Below, piece after piece: positions 34,165 to 46,392 of a stretch of DNA of 64,000 bases. The position numbers and the translations under genes were made by a program. The notes beneath the pieces were generated by a model. That model saw nothing but the letters and a program-made list of their open reading frames with translations, was not told the DNA's origin and searched no databases. How positions within the stretch are numbered: position 1 is the first letter of the stretch; every line of letters begins with the position of its first letter. Source of the DNA: Peromyscus leucopus (Eukaryota > Chordata > Mammalia > Rodentia > Cricetidae); contig NC_051063.1 of NCBI RefSeq assembly GCF_004664715.2, positions 115,926,829 through 115,990,828 on the forward strand, given 5' to 3'.

Positions 34165-34965
34165 TCAAATTAATAACTTATTAATAAATGATCTAAACAA
34201 AATTTCCTTGTCCTCATCAGCCCATCCTCTTCTCCTAAATATGCATAAAGCATTAGAAGAATTCCAACACATTAAATATTATACTCTTTTCTTCCAAAAT
34301 GAAAGTTATTCAAATTGAATTGATAAAAATGAAATTAGTCATTCCAAAGAAGCCACTGGGCCCATGCAAGGTGTTGGAGCAGATAAGTGTGATGAGTACT
34401 GTGAATTGACATTGAAAGGGCTGGGAATGGAGCCCACATGGCTATCTACAAGGAATCACAGTCTGTGTTATTCATGGTAAAATGGTAAAATACTGGAACT
34501 AAAGGTTACAATTAAAGTAGAAGATCCTGGCTGGTTTCTGGAGGGCTCTACTGAATTCCCTTCCATCCTCCTTCTGCTTTGTTCTTTCCTGAAAGGTGGA
34601 TTCTCATTCTTCTCCAGCTGCAAAGCATTAGCGGGATAAAATTACAGGGAGTCAAGCTTGCCTAGGTGTCAGGAAAGGGAGCCACTGTGGTCTTGGCAGT
34701 ATTTGCTAGCTGTTCCATGTTCAAAAAGCTGTCTAAAGGCAAAAGAATGAGTACTGTATTGATGAACAATGCCAGCTGCTATGTGCAGGGTAGCTGTGGA
34801 TTGAATGCAAATATGCATTTTTTTTTAAATTATCAAGGGATTGCAGACCAATTTCTTCCTAGAACTATGAAGAAAAACTCCAATTAAAGTATTAATAAAA
34901 ATTATTGAGTATCTGCAGTGTTCTAACCATTGAGACAAGTGCTGTCAAAAATTGGTCCACTTGAG
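34165..34965. other. Unique sequence, no gene recognised
   Basis: A 73-codon frame at 34,666-34,887 lacks recognisable features. No repeat is identified. Confidence 0.4.
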
Positions 34966-34969
34966 CTCT

Positions 34970-35120
34970 GGTTAGACCTGGGAGAAGTTATTATTGTACT
35001 TATTTTATAAATAAAGGCATTATGGCACAAAGGCAAAGAAAATCACCCAGGAAACAAAATCAGAGTCAAGTTTGACTTCAAGTCCTTTGGCTCCGTAGTT
35101 ATGATCATTTATTGTTGCAG
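34970..35120 (-). mobile_element. MIR SINE (antisense)
   Basis: The text 'ttatttataataaaggc'-like near 35,000, then 'aagaaaatcacccaggaaac' and 'gacttcaagtcctttggctcc', parallels reverse-complement MIR. Confidence 0.6.
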
Positions 35121-35442
35121 TGTACTGCCTTCAAACATTCATCTATGTGATTTCCAATTCATTTTCATTCAAAAATTTCTCCTTTCACATTGAGATGTAA
35201 GTAGGTACACAGATTATTCCTCCAGAGTAAATTCATGGAAAAAAAATCAAGCTATTAATTAACCACAGTAGGGTTTTAATTCAAATCACCTCTTTTCAAC
35301 TTTTTCCTGGTTTATTGTATCTTCATTTGCCAGGGAAATGAACCGGTTGGTTAAAGTACAGCCTGATTTATTTCACATACCAGCCTCCATTAGGCAACAT
35401 GCCTAATAGGAAATGTATTGATTTATTAGTACAATTATTCAT

Positions 35443-35600
35443 TCAACACACAAGTATTTACTGATATCTTATTAGACTTGGTTGGACATCATTCAGAGTA
35501 ATGAAGATTAAACAATGCAACAAAAATAAAAGATTTTGTTCAAGAGATACTAAGTGATGTAAACAAATAATGTTGATACTTATCCTTCCAAGCATTGTGA
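35443..35600 (+). mobile_element. Ancient L2-type LINE 3' relic
   Basis: 'attcattcaacacacaagta' then 'tttactgatatcttatta' opens an old L2-like 3' end. Following text keeps its general order but is strongly diverged. Confidence 0.45.
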
Positions 35601-35604
35601 ACAT

Positions 35605-35895
35605 GCTGCCATGTCTGGAATCTGCATGACTTTTGCTGGGTTCTCACATTTTTCTTGTTTTCAAATTGTACAGATTAAACTGAAGATAACTGTTTCTTTC
35701 ACTAGAATTTGTCATTTGGGCTGTCAGGGTAATGTTGTAAATGGGTTTTCACTAAAATCAAACATGTGCTTGAGTCCTACCTCTACAAGGTTGTCTGTGA
35801 AGTGGAACTTACATTTTTTTTTTAGTCTCAAAGTGTTTGTATGAACATGTGGACAAAAGGGAAAGCTCTTTTAATTTGCAAAACAGTTAAAGTAC
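35605..35895. other. No recognisable feature
   Basis: Between the L2 relic and the MIR no repeat is identified. A 77-codon frame at 35,611-35,844 has no recognisable domain. Confidence 0.4.
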
Positions 35896-35899
35896 CAGT

Positions 35900-36080
35900 G
35901 TAGCACTAATAAGTAAGAGTGTGGGCTTTAGGTATAACCAAGGGTCCAAATCTTGATTCTGTTACCCACTGAGAAATACCAAGATAATTCTTTAACATCT
36001 GTGTATTACTTTCTATGTTGCAAAAATTCATTTAACTCAATTCAGTTCTGTGAAGAGTTAGTATAATGTACAGTCACTGT
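35900..36080 (+). mobile_element. MIR SINE (sense)
   Basis: 'aagagtgtgggctttaggta' matches the tRNA-like box region of MIR, followed by 'tccaaatcttgattctgtta' and 'aattctttaacatctgtg'. The order and spacing of a nearly full MIR are preserved. Confidence 0.75.
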
Positions 36081-36264
36081 AAGTTGTGTATATATGCATT
36101 ATGAATTGCTTCCAAATTAAATATGGGGTCCTTGCCTCCTAATTTTGAATCAGTACAGAATTATAATTATCTCAACAAATAGAGTCACTAGAAATGATGC
36201 TGTATGCCTTCAAATACTTAGTAATTAAAGGGCATGCAGTTTCATCCCTCATTCTCAAGAATTA

Positions 36265-36520
36265 TTTTTTAAAAAATCCTTTATTTTCTGAGATTATAAT
36301 ATAATTATATATCATTTCTTTCTTCTCTTTGCTTCCTTCAAAATCTTCCATATATTCTTTGTTGGCCCTTTTCAAATTCATAGCCTCTTTTTATTAATTA
36401 CTTTTATATACATATATGTATAAATATATTTCTAAATATATACAAAAACATACATTAGTAGTTTTTTATCAAGTATTATCTATTTATACCTATAGATATT
36501 AAAATAGTTTATAGTAAACT
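36265..36520 (-). mobile_element. L1 3'UTR fragment (antisense, old Lx-type)
   Basis: 'tctgagattataatataatta', 'tttcaaattcatagcctctt' and 'tattaattacttttatatac' match an old Lx-type antisense 3' end, and 47,000-47,160 shows the same order ('aattaaattataattatgcc', 'tctcaaatttatggcctct'). Confidence 0.6.
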
Positions 36521-36834
36521 TATTATCAGATGAAGATTTTAAAGTAATATCACATAAATTCTTCAAAGAGCCATAGGTACACATTTGAAACAAAATTTGA
36601 AATACGTGATAAGAGTAGGTTGTAAATGTGTCATACACAAAGGTAACTACATGAAGTAATGAATTTGTTGGCTTGCTTGAATGTGATAAACATTTGAGAG
36701 TCTATGTCAAAACACATATAAATAACATTAAATAAACATCAATTTTATTTGTCAAATAGTTACCAACAAATCTAGAATACTGTAGCAAGTTTCAGAAATG
36801 AAACAGAAAAATAAAGAATAGTTAAAATATAAAA

Positions 36835-37590
36835 AGTAAAACAGAAATCTGCAATAAACTAAGAAAAAAACAGTATATAGAATGGATTGTACAACATAGT
36901 ATACAAAGGAAAATGTCAGTGAAATTGGATATAAAGTAATAGAAATTACATCACTGACAAGGAGAGATAACCGATTCAGAAAATATAAATTCCACCAGCT
37001 GAATCACAACGAAGAGAAAGAAGGTGAGGCTGAAAACTTATTTCAAGAAATAATGGTTAACCCCCCTTTTCAAATTAAGCAAATGCACAATTTAAAGACT
37101 TGAGTGAGTGCTATAGAAATATAATCTCCAAGAAATTAATGCCATGGTACATCACAGCCAAAATATCAAAATTAACTACAGTGATAAATTAGTGAGAGTA
37201 GTGAGAAATAAATGACATGGAACTTTACTTATATGGAAAAATAACTTAATGACAACAGATTTCTCATCAGAAATGATTAGGGCTAAGAAGGAAAGAATAC
37301 GACATTTCCCCATGCTTAAAAGTCTCCTACCCTAGAATACTATACTTGTCAAAAAGAACCTTCAGAAATGGGTGGGGGTAAAAAATTCTCAGATGGAGTG
37401 AAATTAAAGCAAATTTGTCACAAGTAGTCCTTTCATAACAGATGAGGAATGATAAAGAGAACTGTGGAGGATTGGAAAGAAAAGATCATAGAAATAGTGA
37501 AGTTAGGTTGGCAAATACAATAGATTTTTCTGTTCTTCAGTTTTCTGATGTACGTTTGAGAGTTAAGTAAAAATCATAACACCATTTGGT
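36835..37590 (+). mobile_element. Ancient L1-type LINE relic (HAL1/L1M-like)
   Basis: Strings such as 'gaaattaatgccatggtacat', 'cagatttctcatcagaaatg' and 'aattctcagatggagtgaa' follow, in order, an old mammalian L1-related consensus known from memory. The A-rich composition and absence of frames fit an ancient LINE. The subfamily is uncertain. Confidence 0.5.
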
Positions 37591-37934
37591 GTGGTTATAT
37601 TAATGTATATAGAGGAAATATTTAAGATAATTATCCTAAATTGAGAGTGTAATTAAGTATAAATAGAGGGAAGTATCCAATCTTTCAGTTGACCCGGTAA
37701 AACATCAACATACAGAGAAAAGTAAACATAGGTCTTATTCTGTGAGTACTGCTGGCGACAACAATGATCTACAAGGCGAGATGTGTTCTCTCATGCAGTA
37801 GTGGCTCTGACCAAATTCTACCTCAATTTTCAAACAGTACTCTGATCACTCCAAGCTGTTCTCCCTATTTATTAAAAAATAGCTACTACCATTGCAGTGC
37901 TACATACCAGTCTAAAGAAGAATTTTCTTTCTTT

Positions 37935-38690
37935 TTTCTTCTTTAATTTTTAAAAATTTATTCTCCCTCATGCAATGCATTACTTCCTGACTGCAGTTTT
38001 CCCCTCCCTCTACTCCTCCCTGCATTCCAATCTTGTTTAATCACAGTACACAAAATATTAGGCATCATTATAGGATTTTCAAACAAATTTTGTTTTAATA
38101 GATTTTTGCTTGTCTCACCCATCACCTCCCACCTCCTTGTATTTATCCCTCCATCTCCTTTCATGTTACATGTGTCCTAGCCCATTTCCTCAATAACTCT
38201 TCCTCCCTCTTATTGGTTTTCTCTGTAGCTTTTTAGATTACTTACATTTATTTCCCATTTATATACATATAAATGGGAAATACACATATGCTCACGGTAC
38301 AAACGAGGGAATAACTATGAAATAAAATGTGTGGGTTTTTTTGTCTTTCTGAGTCTGTGTCACCTTGATTCACTTAATGCGTTCTAGATCCACTTATTTT
38401 ATTCACAAATTTGATACCTTCATTTTTCTTTAGTGCTGAATAGAATCCTATTGTCTCTATGTATCACATGTTCATTATCCATTAATCTGTTGAACAGAAT
38501 CTAGGCTGGTTCAGTTTCCTGGCTAATGTAAATAGAGCAATAACAAACATGTATGTGCCAGTATGTCTGTGACAGGGCAGGAAGTCTTCGGGTATATGCC
38601 CAGGAATGCTACAGCTGGGTTATATGGCTGTTCTACTTTTAGCCTTTTTAGAAACTAAACTAATTTCTGTAATATCTGTACTACCTGTGG
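37935..38690 (-). mobile_element. L1 3' end (antisense): 3'UTR plus ORF2 terminus
   Basis: Around 38,345-38,640 the reverse complement parallels the ORF2 end of the younger L1 (61,010-61,250). Examples are the segments before 'ctagatccacttatttta' and around 'gttcattatccattaatctg'. Bases 37,935-38,340 are its diverged 3'UTR. It contains a short palindrome-like 'cccatttatatacatataaatggg' near 38,255. The element is 5'-truncated, old and non-coding. Confidence 0.72.
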
Positions 38691-38694
38691 ATAT

Positions 38695-40198
38695 AATTCT
38701 GCTTTATTCAATGAAAATGATGAGCAAATGAAATAATTATTGCAGGAATGTAATTACAGTTGAAAAGATAAGATTACTCTTATGTTATATAGCAGCACAT
38801 ATATGCTTGCATGTTAATGTATTAATAAATATCTTTTTTCAATCATTGTTATCTTTTCTTTCTTGGAATATGTTTTAATAAGTTTCTGTCTAGAAATATA
38901 AGAAAATATTGGTAAAAATTATATTTTCTATTCAGCTATAAATGGTGAGTCATTCTACTATTAGTCATTTAGAAAGGGGTTTTGGTGAATGGGAAATAAG
39001 CAAAGTATTTTATATGTTCTAAGGGTTCTAACTTGAATGGCACTGATGATTACTTTTCTTCTCAGTAACATGTATAGTACCTTCTAGTATTCTGTCATTT
39101 AAATTATCCCTCAAAGCACATGAGGTATGTGCCATGAACCCAGCTTTACTGACCAGGAATCTGAGTTATCATATGTTTATAGAGAGCAAATCTTGATGGT
39201 GCCCAGGTTATCCAAGTTTCTGCCAATCACACAGGAAAAGCCACACCCCCTCAAGGAAAATATGTTTCCCCAGAGTTGAAGAATATTTGAGTTTTATACA
39301 AATATATCCTCAAAATTCAGGCTTTCTAAAAGGGTATTTTCAATGTCGTTAGCTGTTGGATAGATGTTCATATTCTGGTATTTAAAATTTCAGAGTTTAG
39401 CCTAATCATCTCACCATCTGCTATGAAATGATGAGCCCATCTGTCATGATATTCAAGACAGTATCAAATTCCATTTATTCTATGAGAAGACAATGACTTT
39501 TGAAATACCAAATTTGAATACTTCTGATTACAACATTGTGTTATGCTTAAGAAATTGCCAAGTTAGTTCTAAATAGTTGAATGATAGCTGAAGTCCTAGA
39601 ACTGATGTAGTTATGATGAGGCAGCCAAATTGGAAAATTTAGACTTTCCAAAGTAGATTTGGGAATTGTCCAAGTCTGGTAGAATGCTCTCTATCTTAGT
39701 GACTCTAGTATTGTGTTCACTGGCTCAGACTCTCTAAAGCTCTTCAGGGTCATGGTTTTGTAAAGCGTTTTGTAAAGTGTTCTTAATCCTATGACTTATA
39801 TTTTCTTTTATGTAAGTATGAATTATTTTTACCCTTTCTTAAAGCTATTTATGCTATTACATTTGGTGCATTTTAATATTTACTTTAGAAGTTACCAAGC
39901 TCTGTTTTATATGTAATTGACAATTACTTGTTTCTAACAGGAAAGTACTTGGATCTTGGGTCCAAACATGCAATATTACAGGGATATTATGTGGTAGTTT
40001 CTATAACCTCTTTTATGAGGATTGTGATAATTATTATTGGTCAACTGAACTTAAACAAAAGAGTGCTTGAATTTTAATACTAGTTCACTCAAGGTGTTAC
40101 TTTACCCAGAATTTGTAGAGATTATATTTTTTATTCCAATCTGGTTGTACTTTAGTTGACTTTATAGTCATCTCCATATAGAGTATAAAAACAAATGG
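38695..40198. other. 1.5 kb unique AT-rich sequence
   Basis: I recognise no repeat family or coding sequence. A local duplication of 'gttttgtaaag' lies near 39,756-39,777. Confidence 0.45.
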
Positions 40199-40199
40199 A

Positions 40200-40313
40200 A
40201 GGGACAATGAGATAGTTGAGTAGACCAGAGTCCATTCTCCAGAACCCAGATGGTGGAAAGAGATAACCAACTACTGCAAGCTGTTCTCTGAGTTCCACAT
40301 GCATGGCATATTT

Positions 40314-40345
<32 letters not shown>

Positions 40346-40410
40346 ACACACACACACACACACACGCATGCATACACACATATATGCATGTAAAAATAAA
40401 TGCAAAGCAA
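40200..40410 (+). mobile_element. B3 SINE with CA-microsatellite tail
   Basis: 'cagaacccagatggtggaaa', 'aactactgcaagctgttctc' and 'cacatgcatggcat' lead into a (CA)n tract at 40,314-40,365, then 'aaaaataaatgcaa'. This is the 3' part of a B3-type SINE, where a CA tail is usual. Confidence 0.7.
40314..40365. repeat. (CA)n microsatellite
   Basis: About 25 CA units with one 'ct' interruption at 40,339-40,340. It is the tail of the B3 SINE. Confidence 0.97.
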
Positions 40411-40837
40411 GTTAAAAACCCTCCAAGAAACACTTCTTCAATTTTCTGTAGAATTTCAACTTCCAATTATGAAACATCACCTATATATCTCCTCACTCCC
40501 ATTTCCCTTTATTGTGCTACATTTTTATCCTGTATTGTTTCATCATTGATACTTGAGGTTTTTTATTTTATTTAATTTATTTTTTTTTACAGTGGAACTA
40601 TCTCCTCAGAAAATCTAACATTTGAATTCTAAAGTCTTCATATATGTACACTCCCAAAGTTCCAAAGTATCAAGACTGTACATAAGGGTACCACAGAAAA
40701 GCTAACAGACACCCAATTTTTAAAATTTCACTATTCTCAAATGATTTCCAGGAATAATCCTTGTATACCTTTGGGTTGTCAACTCAGATCTAATTATTAA
40801 TATCTAGTGTTAGAAACAAGGAAACAAGATAAATATG

Positions 40838-41702
40838 GTAACAGGAATGAGAAGTGTCTCCCATAGGTTCAAGTATTTGAACACTTGATGTACATTGTTA
40901 GGGAAGGTCGAGAAGGTGTGACACCACCGAAGTAAGTATATCATTGGGGAGAGGCTTTGAGAATTTTATAACCTGGCTCCACTTCCAGTTTCCTTTCTGT
41001 GTATGGGGAACAGAGGAAGCGCTGAATGAGTCAGTATGTGCTAACTCCATGGACACAGCTATGTCAAGGCACCCCCAATGCTTTAAGCCATAGGAAATGG
41101 CAATGCCCATCCAAGTATGCTTCTTGATAGTGTGTGAACAAAATGTCCATCATTGCTTTCTGCCCCTAGATGTTTACAGCCTGAAGACTGCTCCCCTACA
41201 GAGCCTGCTTCAGCAGATATGAGCTAAACCAGAGTCCTTGCCCTTGATCTGGCTGTATACCCTAACACTGCCTCCTTGTATATCTGTATGCAATAATTCT
41301 GCCTTCCTGTTCTACTCTATTTAACAACTGCCTCCGTGTTCAGCTGTATATAAAATACAAGCTGATCTTCCAGGGTCTGCAGTTTCTCTATCAGAAAGTC
41401 AGTCCAACTGATGACAACTTTTCTGCATGGCTGTGTGTCTGTCCTTTCTTCATTTTCTGGAGGCCTCAGTAAAGGCAACCCCTGGAGCTGTGCAGGATGC
41501 AGAATTTCTGCTTTGCTCTTAAGTTTGAAAAAGTGAGCTCTCAGCTTCCTGCTCTTGAAACCATGACTGTTACTTGTTGCCTGCCTCCCTGCCACAATGG
41601 ACTCTAATTCCTCTGGATTCATAAACCAAAGTAAACTTGTTCTTCAGTACATTGCTGTGGGCCATGATGCTTTATCACAGCAACAGGAAAGTAACTAATA
41701 CA
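40838..41702 (+). mobile_element. Rodent hAT-like interspersed repeat, split by an LTR-like insert
   Basis: The left part (40,838-41,170) resembles the opening of the URR1-like elements ('cccataggttcaagtatttga', then 'gggaaggtcgagaaggtgtga'). The right part (about 41,515-41,702) carries the terminal half ('tctcagcttcctgctcttga', 'tttatcacagcaacagg', 'aaagtaactaata'). The insert between them has another origin. The family name is uncertain. Confidence 0.5.
41171..41510 (+). mobile_element. Solo LTR-like insert of an unnamed rodent ERV
   Basis: From 'tgtttacagcctgaagact' through 'cagagcctgcttcagcagat', 'gctgtataccctaacactg' and 'tgtctgtcctttcttcattt' the sequence recalls a rodent ERV LTR with repeated 'ctgcct' units. 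It breaks the surrounding hAT-like repeat, which supports an insertion. The right edge is approximate and no target duplication was confirmed. Confidence 0.4.
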
Positions 41703-41704
41703 AT

Positions 41705-42880
41705 AGGTCATGGGAAAAGAGAAAAAAATTCAGGCTTAGATTCTCTTGTATACCAGTCAATTTAATTTATTGTGTTCATAACCAAAGTACTTAAATCTCT
41801 ATTGATATTTCTCAGAAGAAATGAGCATCAAAGTGGCATGAATCTCTGCCTCTTCAACTGTTTAGGACCTCATGGCCCCACAGTAATGCTGCTGGCAATT
41901 TGCCATTTGGTGTTTAAGACGAACATTTACAAATCTGTCTAGAACCTTGACCCTCTGAGGTAAGTCTGTAGCAAAGAACAGTCTAAAATTTAAATCTTAC
42001 CATGTAGCCAACCCTAGTTTTCTGGATTTCTTTTATCCTCACAGTGAGTTGGGAATACACTAGCATGGGGATTGTGGGTCATCTTATCCAATAATACTTT
42101 CATCTCTTTTTGGCTTTCATGCCATGTTTGAGTGAGTTTTAAATATTGTTCCCGCTTGGTCATGAACTCATCTGGTTGTTATCCCTGTATAAAAGCCTCT
42201 TTTGGCATCCCATGTCTGTCAAGTCAAACCTTAGTTTGTTACTCTGCCTGTGCAATGGACTCTCCATGATGTTGCCTATGTCAGCTTCCTCTGCTGAATC
42301 CTTTACTGTAGTCTCCCTCGTCCACTGTGTTTGGAAATATCCTGTTGTGACTGCTCGTCTTTGTTCATACTGTTCAGTTAAGCAGCAGTGATTTCTTGTC
42401 TTCTCTTTTAATGGCTAATACCTTTCATTTTTTTTTTTTAAAATATACTAGCATACTAATAATCTCTTACTTTTTATCTAATCGTCTTTGGTCCATTCAT
42501 TAAAAAAATGATTTTACTCAAATTATATCAGTGTCAAATATTCATTAAGTCAAGCAAGATTTCTGTTTCCTCTAGTTTCTTTCTGAAGTCTTTGCTAACC
42601 ATATAGGTAGGATCTATCACTCTGTTTCATCCTGATGGCACACTTTATCCATGGAAGGATGTGGCATTTAAAAGTTATTAATGTTCAGTCAGAAGTTGAG
42701 ACTCCTAAAGACTATATCTTGTGCATAAGGATTTAAAAAATACTGATTTTTCAAAAAACTGTGCTTTTGAATAAAGTAAGTAATGAATTCCATAACATTT
42801 TGACTTTGTTGTTGAGTAGTTTAAGATTTTATGATACTAATTTTGTGTTAATATATAGCTTTATGGCAGAAGCCTAGAAA
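41705..42880. other. No recognisable feature
   Basis: An 81-codon plus-strand frame (42,146-42,391) has no recognisable domain and no start context. No repeat is named. A T/A-rich run is at 42,428-42,445. Confidence 0.4.
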
Positions 42881-42884
42881 ATGT

Positions 42885-43265
42885 GTTGGCTGGTTCTACC
42901 TCAACAGAAGCTGGAGTCATTTTGGAAATGGGACTCACAGCTGAGAAAATGACCCCACCTGATGGCCCATGGAAAAGACTATGGTGCATTTTCTTCATTA
43001 ATGTTTGATGTGGAAGCTGCCACCCTGAGCTGGTGGTTCTGGGTGCTGTAAGAGAGCAGGCTGAGCATGCCATGAAAAGTAAGCCAATAAGCAACCCTCC
43101 ACCAGGTCCCTGCATCAGCTCATCCCTCTAGATTCCTACCTTGTTTGAGTTCCTGCCTTGACTTCCCTGAATAAATAGTTACTTAGGATATACAAGCCAA
43201 ATAACCCCTTTTCTTCCCAAGCTGTTTTTGGTCATGGTGCTTTATCAATTGATAATAGAAACCCA
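42885..43265 (+). mobile_element. RCHARR1-like rodent hAT-type repeat
   Basis: 'agctggagtcattttggaa', 'gagaaaatgaccccacctga', 'gtgcattttcttcattaatg', 'gctggtggttctgggtgctg' and 'ggtcatggtgctttatcaa' follow a common rodent repeat in order. Its 3' part recurs reversed at 51,785-51,935. The family name is from memory. Confidence 0.6.
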
Positions 43266-43349
43266 AATTAAAATAGGAAATCAGGCCAGTTATAGGGTTT
43301 AACTGAATACACAAACCTTGCCATCTTATATTTATCTTTATTTTTTCTT

Positions 43350-43795
43350 TAATGTATTTTTAAAATTTATTTATTAAATTTAATTTTACATATCAGCCAT
43401 GGATTCCCTTGTTCTCCCCCCTCTCACCTACCCCCCCGCCGCCCCACCTTCCCCCCAGCCCACCCTCCATTCCCATCTCTTTCAGGGCAAAGACTCTCCT
43501 GAGGATTGAGATCAACCTGGTAGATTCAGTCCAGGCAGGTCCAGTCCCCTCCTCCCAGGCTGAGCCAAGTGTCCCTGTATAAGCTCCAGGTTCCAAACTG
43601 CCAGTTCATGCACTGAGGACAGGACCCGGTCCCACTGTCTGGATGCCTCCCAAGCAGATCAAGCTAATCAACTGTCTTATTTATCTGGAGGGCCTGATCC
43701 AGTTGGGGGCTCCTCAGCTATTGGTTCATAGTTCACGTGTTTCCTTTCATTTGTATATTTGTCCCTGTGCTTTTTCCAACCTTGGTCTCAACTCT
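43350..43795 (-). mobile_element. L1 3'UTR (antisense), same subfamily as the young L1
   Basis: It reads as the reverse complement of 61,860-62,210. Shared blocks are 'tcaacctggtagattcagtcc', 'ggcaggtccagtcccctcct', 'ctcccaagcagatcaagct' and 'ggctcctcagctattggttc'. It is 5'-truncated within the 3'UTR, with a G-poor, C-rich block at 43,425-43,460. Confidence 0.88.
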
Positions 43796-43849
43796 TTAAT
43801 GTATTTTGATGAATACATTTCAACTATGCCAGTTACAGGTTCATGGTGA

Positions 43850-44985
43850 CATATCAGAGCATGTAAACAACATGTACTAATTAAATCCAGTCTCCCTTAA
43901 TTCTTGTGCCTACCACTCCCCACCCCCCACCCCCCGTTATCAATTTCTAGAGTCATTGGTCTACATTCAAGCCAACTTGTGCTCATTTCTGAGAGTGAGT
44001 CTCACTCTAACTCAGCTAGCTTGGAACTCACCATGGAAATTCTTCTGCCTAGGCTTTTAAACTTTTTTTTTTTAAATTTTTACTTATAAATGAGACTATA
44101 TAGTTCCCCCCCCCCCAATTAGCTCCTAGAAAAAAAATGCCTTAGTGTGAATAGTCCTTCCTTGGGCTCCAAGGTTTTGGGGAAAATATCCTTTGTGAAT
44201 ATTTCCAAGCAGATTGATGTGACCAGACAGATTTTTATACCCAGTGCTAGAAGCCTTCTCTCCCCTCCTTGAACTGTGTAGCACACTTTGTGTTACCCCA
44301 GTACTGTTTCCTTCTCTGACAGTCTTTCTCAATTCTTGCTGACAAAGTAAACTTCATCAGTTCTATTTCTGTCAGTTGTTATTTGCCTTGGTTAAAGTGG
44401 TTAATATTAAAACGAAGACTTATTCAAGTTTACCCAAACAGTTAGATACTTCCATCTATTAAAATAATCACACACTGTCTCTACATGGTTTCAGACACTA
44501 AAGAAGTTCAAGGCATGGGAATAAAGACAAAAAGATCAAGTTTAAATGCTTTAGTTTTGGAGGGAAAACAGTTTTAATGTTGATGATTTTGTGCTAGAAG
44601 CTTCAAGTTTCTTGCCTTTCCAGAGGTGGAAGCAGAAGGCTGGACATGAGTAGCATTGCTTCTCAACTGGGCTTCCTATCCCTATATCCTTTTTTCTGCC
44701 CTCATTTGTATTTAGAAGGGAAAGTGGGAAATTATGATAATAGAACACAAATTAAAATTAGAAAAGGTGATAGTAATGTTACTGTTTGGGGAGTAGGAAG
44801 AAGTATGTAAGTCTCAAATGTTCTCAGAAGAAAACTCCATCTCATAGGGCTGAGAAACAATTGATGATACCACTGAATCAGTGAAGTATCCTTAGGAGTT
44901 AGGTATGGTGTATGTGGATTCAGAGACTGATGCACACATGATTGTGGTCCTGATCCCACACCACCATCACCTGCAGCTACAGTTA
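43850..44985. other. Mostly unique; possible degraded B1 piece at 43,960-44,060
   Basis: The segment 'gagtctcactctaactcagct' with 'cttggaactcaccatgg' looks like a decayed B1-like centre. C-runs lie at 43,919-43,936 and 44,106-44,117. No gene is seen. Confidence 0.35.
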
Positions 44986-44989
44986 ATGC

Positions 44990-45145
44990 TGTCCTGTGCT
45001 TGAAGACCCTTGTCTGAGACCCACTCTTCCTGTGCAGTCTTGGAAGAGTCACTTAGCCTTCAGAGTTTCAGTTTCATTCCCTTTGAGGAAAAGGTTCATA
45101 CTTCCCTGTCATGGCCAAAGTTGTTTAAATATTGGTAGGAACAAT
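44990..45145 (+). mobile_element. MIR SINE (sense)
   Basis: 'cttggaagagtcacttagcc', 'agagtttcagtttcattccc' and 'aaggttcatacttccctg' parallel the central and 3' parts of MIR. Confidence 0.6.
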
Positions 45146-45149
45146 GAAA

Positions 45150-46005
45150 ACAAATAAGCCTTCTTAGTCGGTAGTATTGTAGCCATCTAAATTATTTTTC
45201 TTAAAAAAAAAAAAACACAACCAGCAACACAGTACAGGGGTATTATGTGAGAATGAATTATGACACAACAAATTAGTATGCCTGAAACCATAGGGCAGTG
45301 ATATAGGAAGACAAAATAGTATTAAATATGGTCCTGTGTTTTGTATCATGGTGCTGCAGAGGTGATTAAACCCAATAGCAAAGATTATTAAGTAACCTTT
45401 CTTCTGTTAAAAAGAATGACATGAGTAACACACAATACCTTGATTTTATCAGATTAATTCTAGTGTGAAGTTTTTATTCTTAAATTCAGATCTAAAAAAA
45501 ATCTTTCTTATTCAAAGGAGGAAAAGATAGATGGGGAAGACATTGATAGATAGAACTGAAGTAGCCTTATTCCACACCTTAACGTGTTCCTACTCTTCCA
45601 GCACCAGGCCCACAGGGACATACTGAAAGTTTAGTGTCCAAATTTCTTTTCCTCTGAGCTCAAGTATATTAAATCACTTTCTAAAGGAGATTAACACTAT
45701 ACTTCTGGATCAAATTTTAAAAACTCAAGACTGCATTTTGGATTTTCCCTAATTTCACATTCAGGGTTAGAATCTTGGCCAACTGCACACAATTATACCC
45801 TTTTGTATTCCAGAAGAAACAAGACTATGAAAGTTTGTATGACTCATCTTTTTGTAAGGCTTGAAGTTTGGTAAAACTTTCTACAGTTATAATTTTTTCT
45901 TGTTAATACATTTCTTCCCGCACCCATCATACCCATTTTCTTCTTGAGGGCAGTTTTGCTCCTTTACAGTATATTGTCACATACATGTGTAACAAGCACT
46001 ACCCA
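45150..46005. other. No recognisable feature
   Basis: AT-rich unique sequence with a 13-A run at 45,202-45,214. No coding signal. Confidence 0.45.
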
Positions 46006-46009
46006 ACGT

Positions 46010-46150
46010 AAGCCTGAGAAAGACATGGGAGGTAGATGACATTTTCCTCTTTTATAGCTGAGAGCTAAAAAACAGTTGTAGGATTATACTACCTGTAGGT
46101 AGTAAATGACAGTTAGGATTCAAACCCAAACATCCCTTCCTTTCAAACTC
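46010..46150 (-). mobile_element. MIR SINE (antisense)
   Basis: 'attttcctcttttatagctga', 'aggtagtaaatgacagttag' and 'gattcaaacccaaaca' match reverse-complement MIR in order. Confidence 0.68.
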
Positions 46151-46209
46151 TTATACTGCATAATTCTTCCTTCACTTGGTAAGCAGACATGGACCTCTTC
46201 ACTTGAGGA

Positions 46210-46224
46210 GCCAATGTTTTCTTT

Positions 46225-46290
<66 letters not shown>

Positions 46291-46353
46291 TTCCTTCCTT
46301 CCTTCCTTCCTTCCTTCCTTCCTTCCTTCCTTCCTTCCTTCCTTCCTTCCTTC

Positions 46354-46392
<39 letters not shown>

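Noticed and set aside
41317..41622. 101-codon minus-strand frame
   Set aside because: It spans the LTR-like insert and hAT-like repeat and has no recognisable protein features.
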